From DASRBN01 sp035294305 (lineage in GTDB: Bacteria; Chloroflexota; Ktedonobacteria; Ktedonobacterales; Ktedonobacteraceae): a DNA stretch of 33,953 nucleotides. Under the pieces are notes generated by a model, which saw nothing but the letters and a program-made list of their open reading frames with translations, was not told the origin of the DNA and made no database searches. Where the stretch lies: positions 1-33,953 of the forward strand of contig DATGLD010000020.1 of NCBI GenBank assembly GCA_035294305.1, read 5' to 3'. Made by a program: the position numbers and the translations under genes. Shown one piece after another: positions 32,657-33,953 of this stretch (its first letter is position 1; every line of letters begins with the position of its first letter).

Positions 32657-33769
32657 ATGGATACATCAAGGCCGGATAATAGTGAGCGCATCGACGATGT
32701 GCTGAAGAAGATCGAGCGCACGCGACAGGCGCGCAGGCATAAGTTCTACCTGCGCGACGAGAAGATCAACCTGAGCCACGGCAGCGGCGGCAAGGCCACG
32801 CATAACCTGATCGAGGGCGTCTTTGCCCCCGCTTTCTCGAATCCCCTGCTGGATTCAATGGACGACGCGGCAACCTTCGGCATCGATGGCACGGGGCAGC
32901 GCCTGGCTTTCACCACCGATACATATGTGGTAAGCCCTCTCTTCTTCCCGGGCGGCGATATCGGCAAGCTGGCGGTGCATGGCACTATCAACGACCTGGC
33001 AATGGCAGGGGCGCAGCCGTTATATCTTTCGGCAGGCTTTATTCTGGAAGAGGGCTTTCCCATCAGCGAGCTGCGCCGCATCGTGGCGTCGATGGCAAAG
33101 GCGGCAGCGGACGCGGGTGTAGCAATCGTCACCGGCGACACCAAAGTGGTGCAGCGCGGCAAAGCCGATGGCCTGTTCATCAACACAGCGGGCGTGGGCC
33201 TTATTCGCGCTACCTGGCCGATGGGACAGGCCCAGGTGCAGCCGGGGGACAAGGTATTATTGAGCGGCCCGGTCGGCGATCATGGCATCGCCATCATGCT
33301 GGCACGCGAGGCGCTAGATATCGAGGCCGATGTGGTAAGCGATACGGCGCCCCTGCATACAATGGTGGCCGCGATTCTAGAAGCCGCCGGAGACGCGGTT
33401 CATTGTATGAAAGACCCCACACGTGGCGGCGTAGCGACGACATTGAACGAGATCGCCATCGGCTCCGAGGTCTCTATCGGGCTTCATGAACAGGCCATCC
33501 CTGTGCGCGCGGAAGTGCGCGGAGCCTGCGAAATTCTGGGCCTCGACCCGCTGACCATCGCCAATGAGGGCAAGCTGCTCGCTCTCGTCTCACCCGAGAA
33601 AGCGGAGGCCGCGCTGGCCGCCATGCGCTCTCATCTGTTGGGAAGCGAGGCGGCGATTATTGGCTCTGTGCAGTCGGAGCCACCGGGGATAGTTTTCTTG
33701 CGCACGGATATCGGGGGCATGCGGGTTTTGGATATGCTGGTGGGAGACCCCTTGCCAAGGATATGCTAA
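32657..33769 (+). CDS. hypE: Cyanide-forming dehydratase HypE
   Basis: 370 residues, with GGAGG before the ATG. HypE dehydrates the carbamoylated C-terminal Cys to a thiocyanate, the source of the cyanide ligands. The PurM-like ATP-binding fold shows NLSHGSGGKATHNLI, DDAATFGIDG, FTTDTYVVSPLFFPGGDIGKLAVHGTINDLAM, GDTKVV and DPTRGGVATTLNE. The protein ends PRIC, placing the essential Cys at the very C-terminus (Cys370). The first 32 residues are a charged extension the family often lacks. It is the last gene of the locus. Confidence 0.95.
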   Translation: MDTSRPDNSERIDDVLKKIERTRQARRHKFYLRDEKINLSHGSGGKATHNLIEGVFAPAFSNPLLDSMDDAATFGIDGTGQRLAFTTDTYVVSPLFFPGGDIGKLAVHGTINDLAMAGAQPLYLSAGFILEEGFPISELRRIVASMAKAAADAGVAIVTGDTKVVQRGKADGLFINTAGVGLIRATWPMGQAQVQPGDKVLLSGPVGDHGIAIMLAREALDIEADVVSDTAPLHTMVAAILEAAGDAVHCMKDPTRGGVATTLNEIAIGSEVSIGLHEQAIPVRAEVRGACEILGLDPLTIANEGKLLALVSPEKAEAALAAMRSHLLGSEAAIIGSVQSEPPGIVFLRTDIGGMRVLDMLVGDPLPRIC

Positions 33770-33814
33770 AGAGAAACACTGCATCATTGAGGTGAACAGG
33801 TCAAATTCATATTA

Positions 33815-33953
33815 TGATGGTACCAAGAAACTGGACAGGGGAATAAGATAGAATAGCTGTATCGAGAGAGGCAGAAAAAGGAGGAAAAGATGGCGGGACA
33901 ACGCAAACGATACAGCGCAGCCCTGAAGGCAAAAGTAGCACTGGAAGCTATCA
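33815..33953 (+). mobile_element. Left end of an IS3-family insertion sequence (cut by window edge)
   Basis: TGATGGTACCAAGAAACTGG at 33815 and the following ACAGGGG resemble the terminal inverted repeat of IS3/IS150-group elements, which start with TG and carry a CTGGACA-like block. The transposase start follows 75 bases later. The right end lies outside the window, so the repeat cannot be checked. Confidence 0.6.
33890..33953 (+). CDS. IS3-family transposase OrfA, N-terminal part only
   Basis: The ATG at 33890 has GGAGGAAAAG upstream and opens a frame beginning MAGQRKRYSAALKAKVALEA. This is the start of the helix-turn-helix DNA-binding domain of IS3-family OrfA proteins, which typically begin with a basic stretch and F/YSxxxKxxVAxEA. 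Only 21 codons are inside the window; OrfB and any frameshift site lie beyond it. Confidence 0.75.
   Translation, partial: MAGQRKRYSAALKAKVALEAI

Overview
The window looks like a chromosomal segment of a soil-type Ktedonobacteria (Chloroflexota) genome. This rests on gene content and is not proven: a complete actinobacterial-type, group 1h (high-affinity, H2-scavenging) [NiFe]-hydrogenase locus, a secreted GH9 cellulase, a moderate G+C content by eye, and several families of short dispersed palindromic repeats between genes. I see no rRNA, tRNA or CRISPR array.

Region 1 (1-10.5 kb) is mixed housekeeping and accessory content. It holds a secreted family 9 glycoside hydrolase, a large two-module FtsX/MacB-type ABC permease on the minus strand, an exported protein of unknown function with a propeller-like pattern, a membrane protein translationally coupled to a YtrA-type GntR regulator behind a clear sigma70 promoter with an inverted repeat on it, a YqeC-like protein, and an isoprenylcysteine-methyltransferase-like membrane protein.

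Region 2 (10.5-15 kb, minus strand) is an amine or lysine catabolic set: a class III aminotransferase, a lysine 6-dehydrogenase/saccharopine-dehydrogenase-like enzyme and an aldehyde dehydrogenase. Together they would turn a terminal amine into an aldehyde and then a carboxylate. The last gene ends at a strong hairpin. Region 3 (15-17.7 kb, plus strand) is a GAF-domain regulator with an N-terminal helix-turn-helix-like segment, followed by a SAM methyltransferase and a 13-bp-stem terminator.

Region 4 (17.7-33.8 kb, plus strand) is the hydrogenase locus. A non-coding stretch of about 1 kb carries a plausible promoter, a nested hairpin, interleaved (pseudoknot-like) stems and a 16-bp perfect palindrome. 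The gene order is then hhyS (small subunit, with Asp in place of one proximal-cluster Cys), hhyL (large subunit), hhyE (NifU-like plus a four-Cys ferredoxin or zinc-type domain), DUF5947-like, DUF6084-like, two conserved unknowns, maturation protease, a 36-residue one-helix membrane protein, hypA, hypB, hypF, hypC, a SIS protein, a HypC-like protein, a second SIS protein, hypD and hypE. Most genes overlap by 1-4 bases or lie a few bases apart, so the block is probably one transcript with some internal breaks. HypABCDEF build the NiFe(CN)2CO centre, the protease clips the large subunit, and HhyE probably passes electrons on. The DUF proteins, the miniprotein and the two SIS proteins flanking a divergent HypC have no established job and are the most interesting part of the window.

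The right edge enters an IS3-family element: its left end and the first 21 codons of the OrfA transposase gene.
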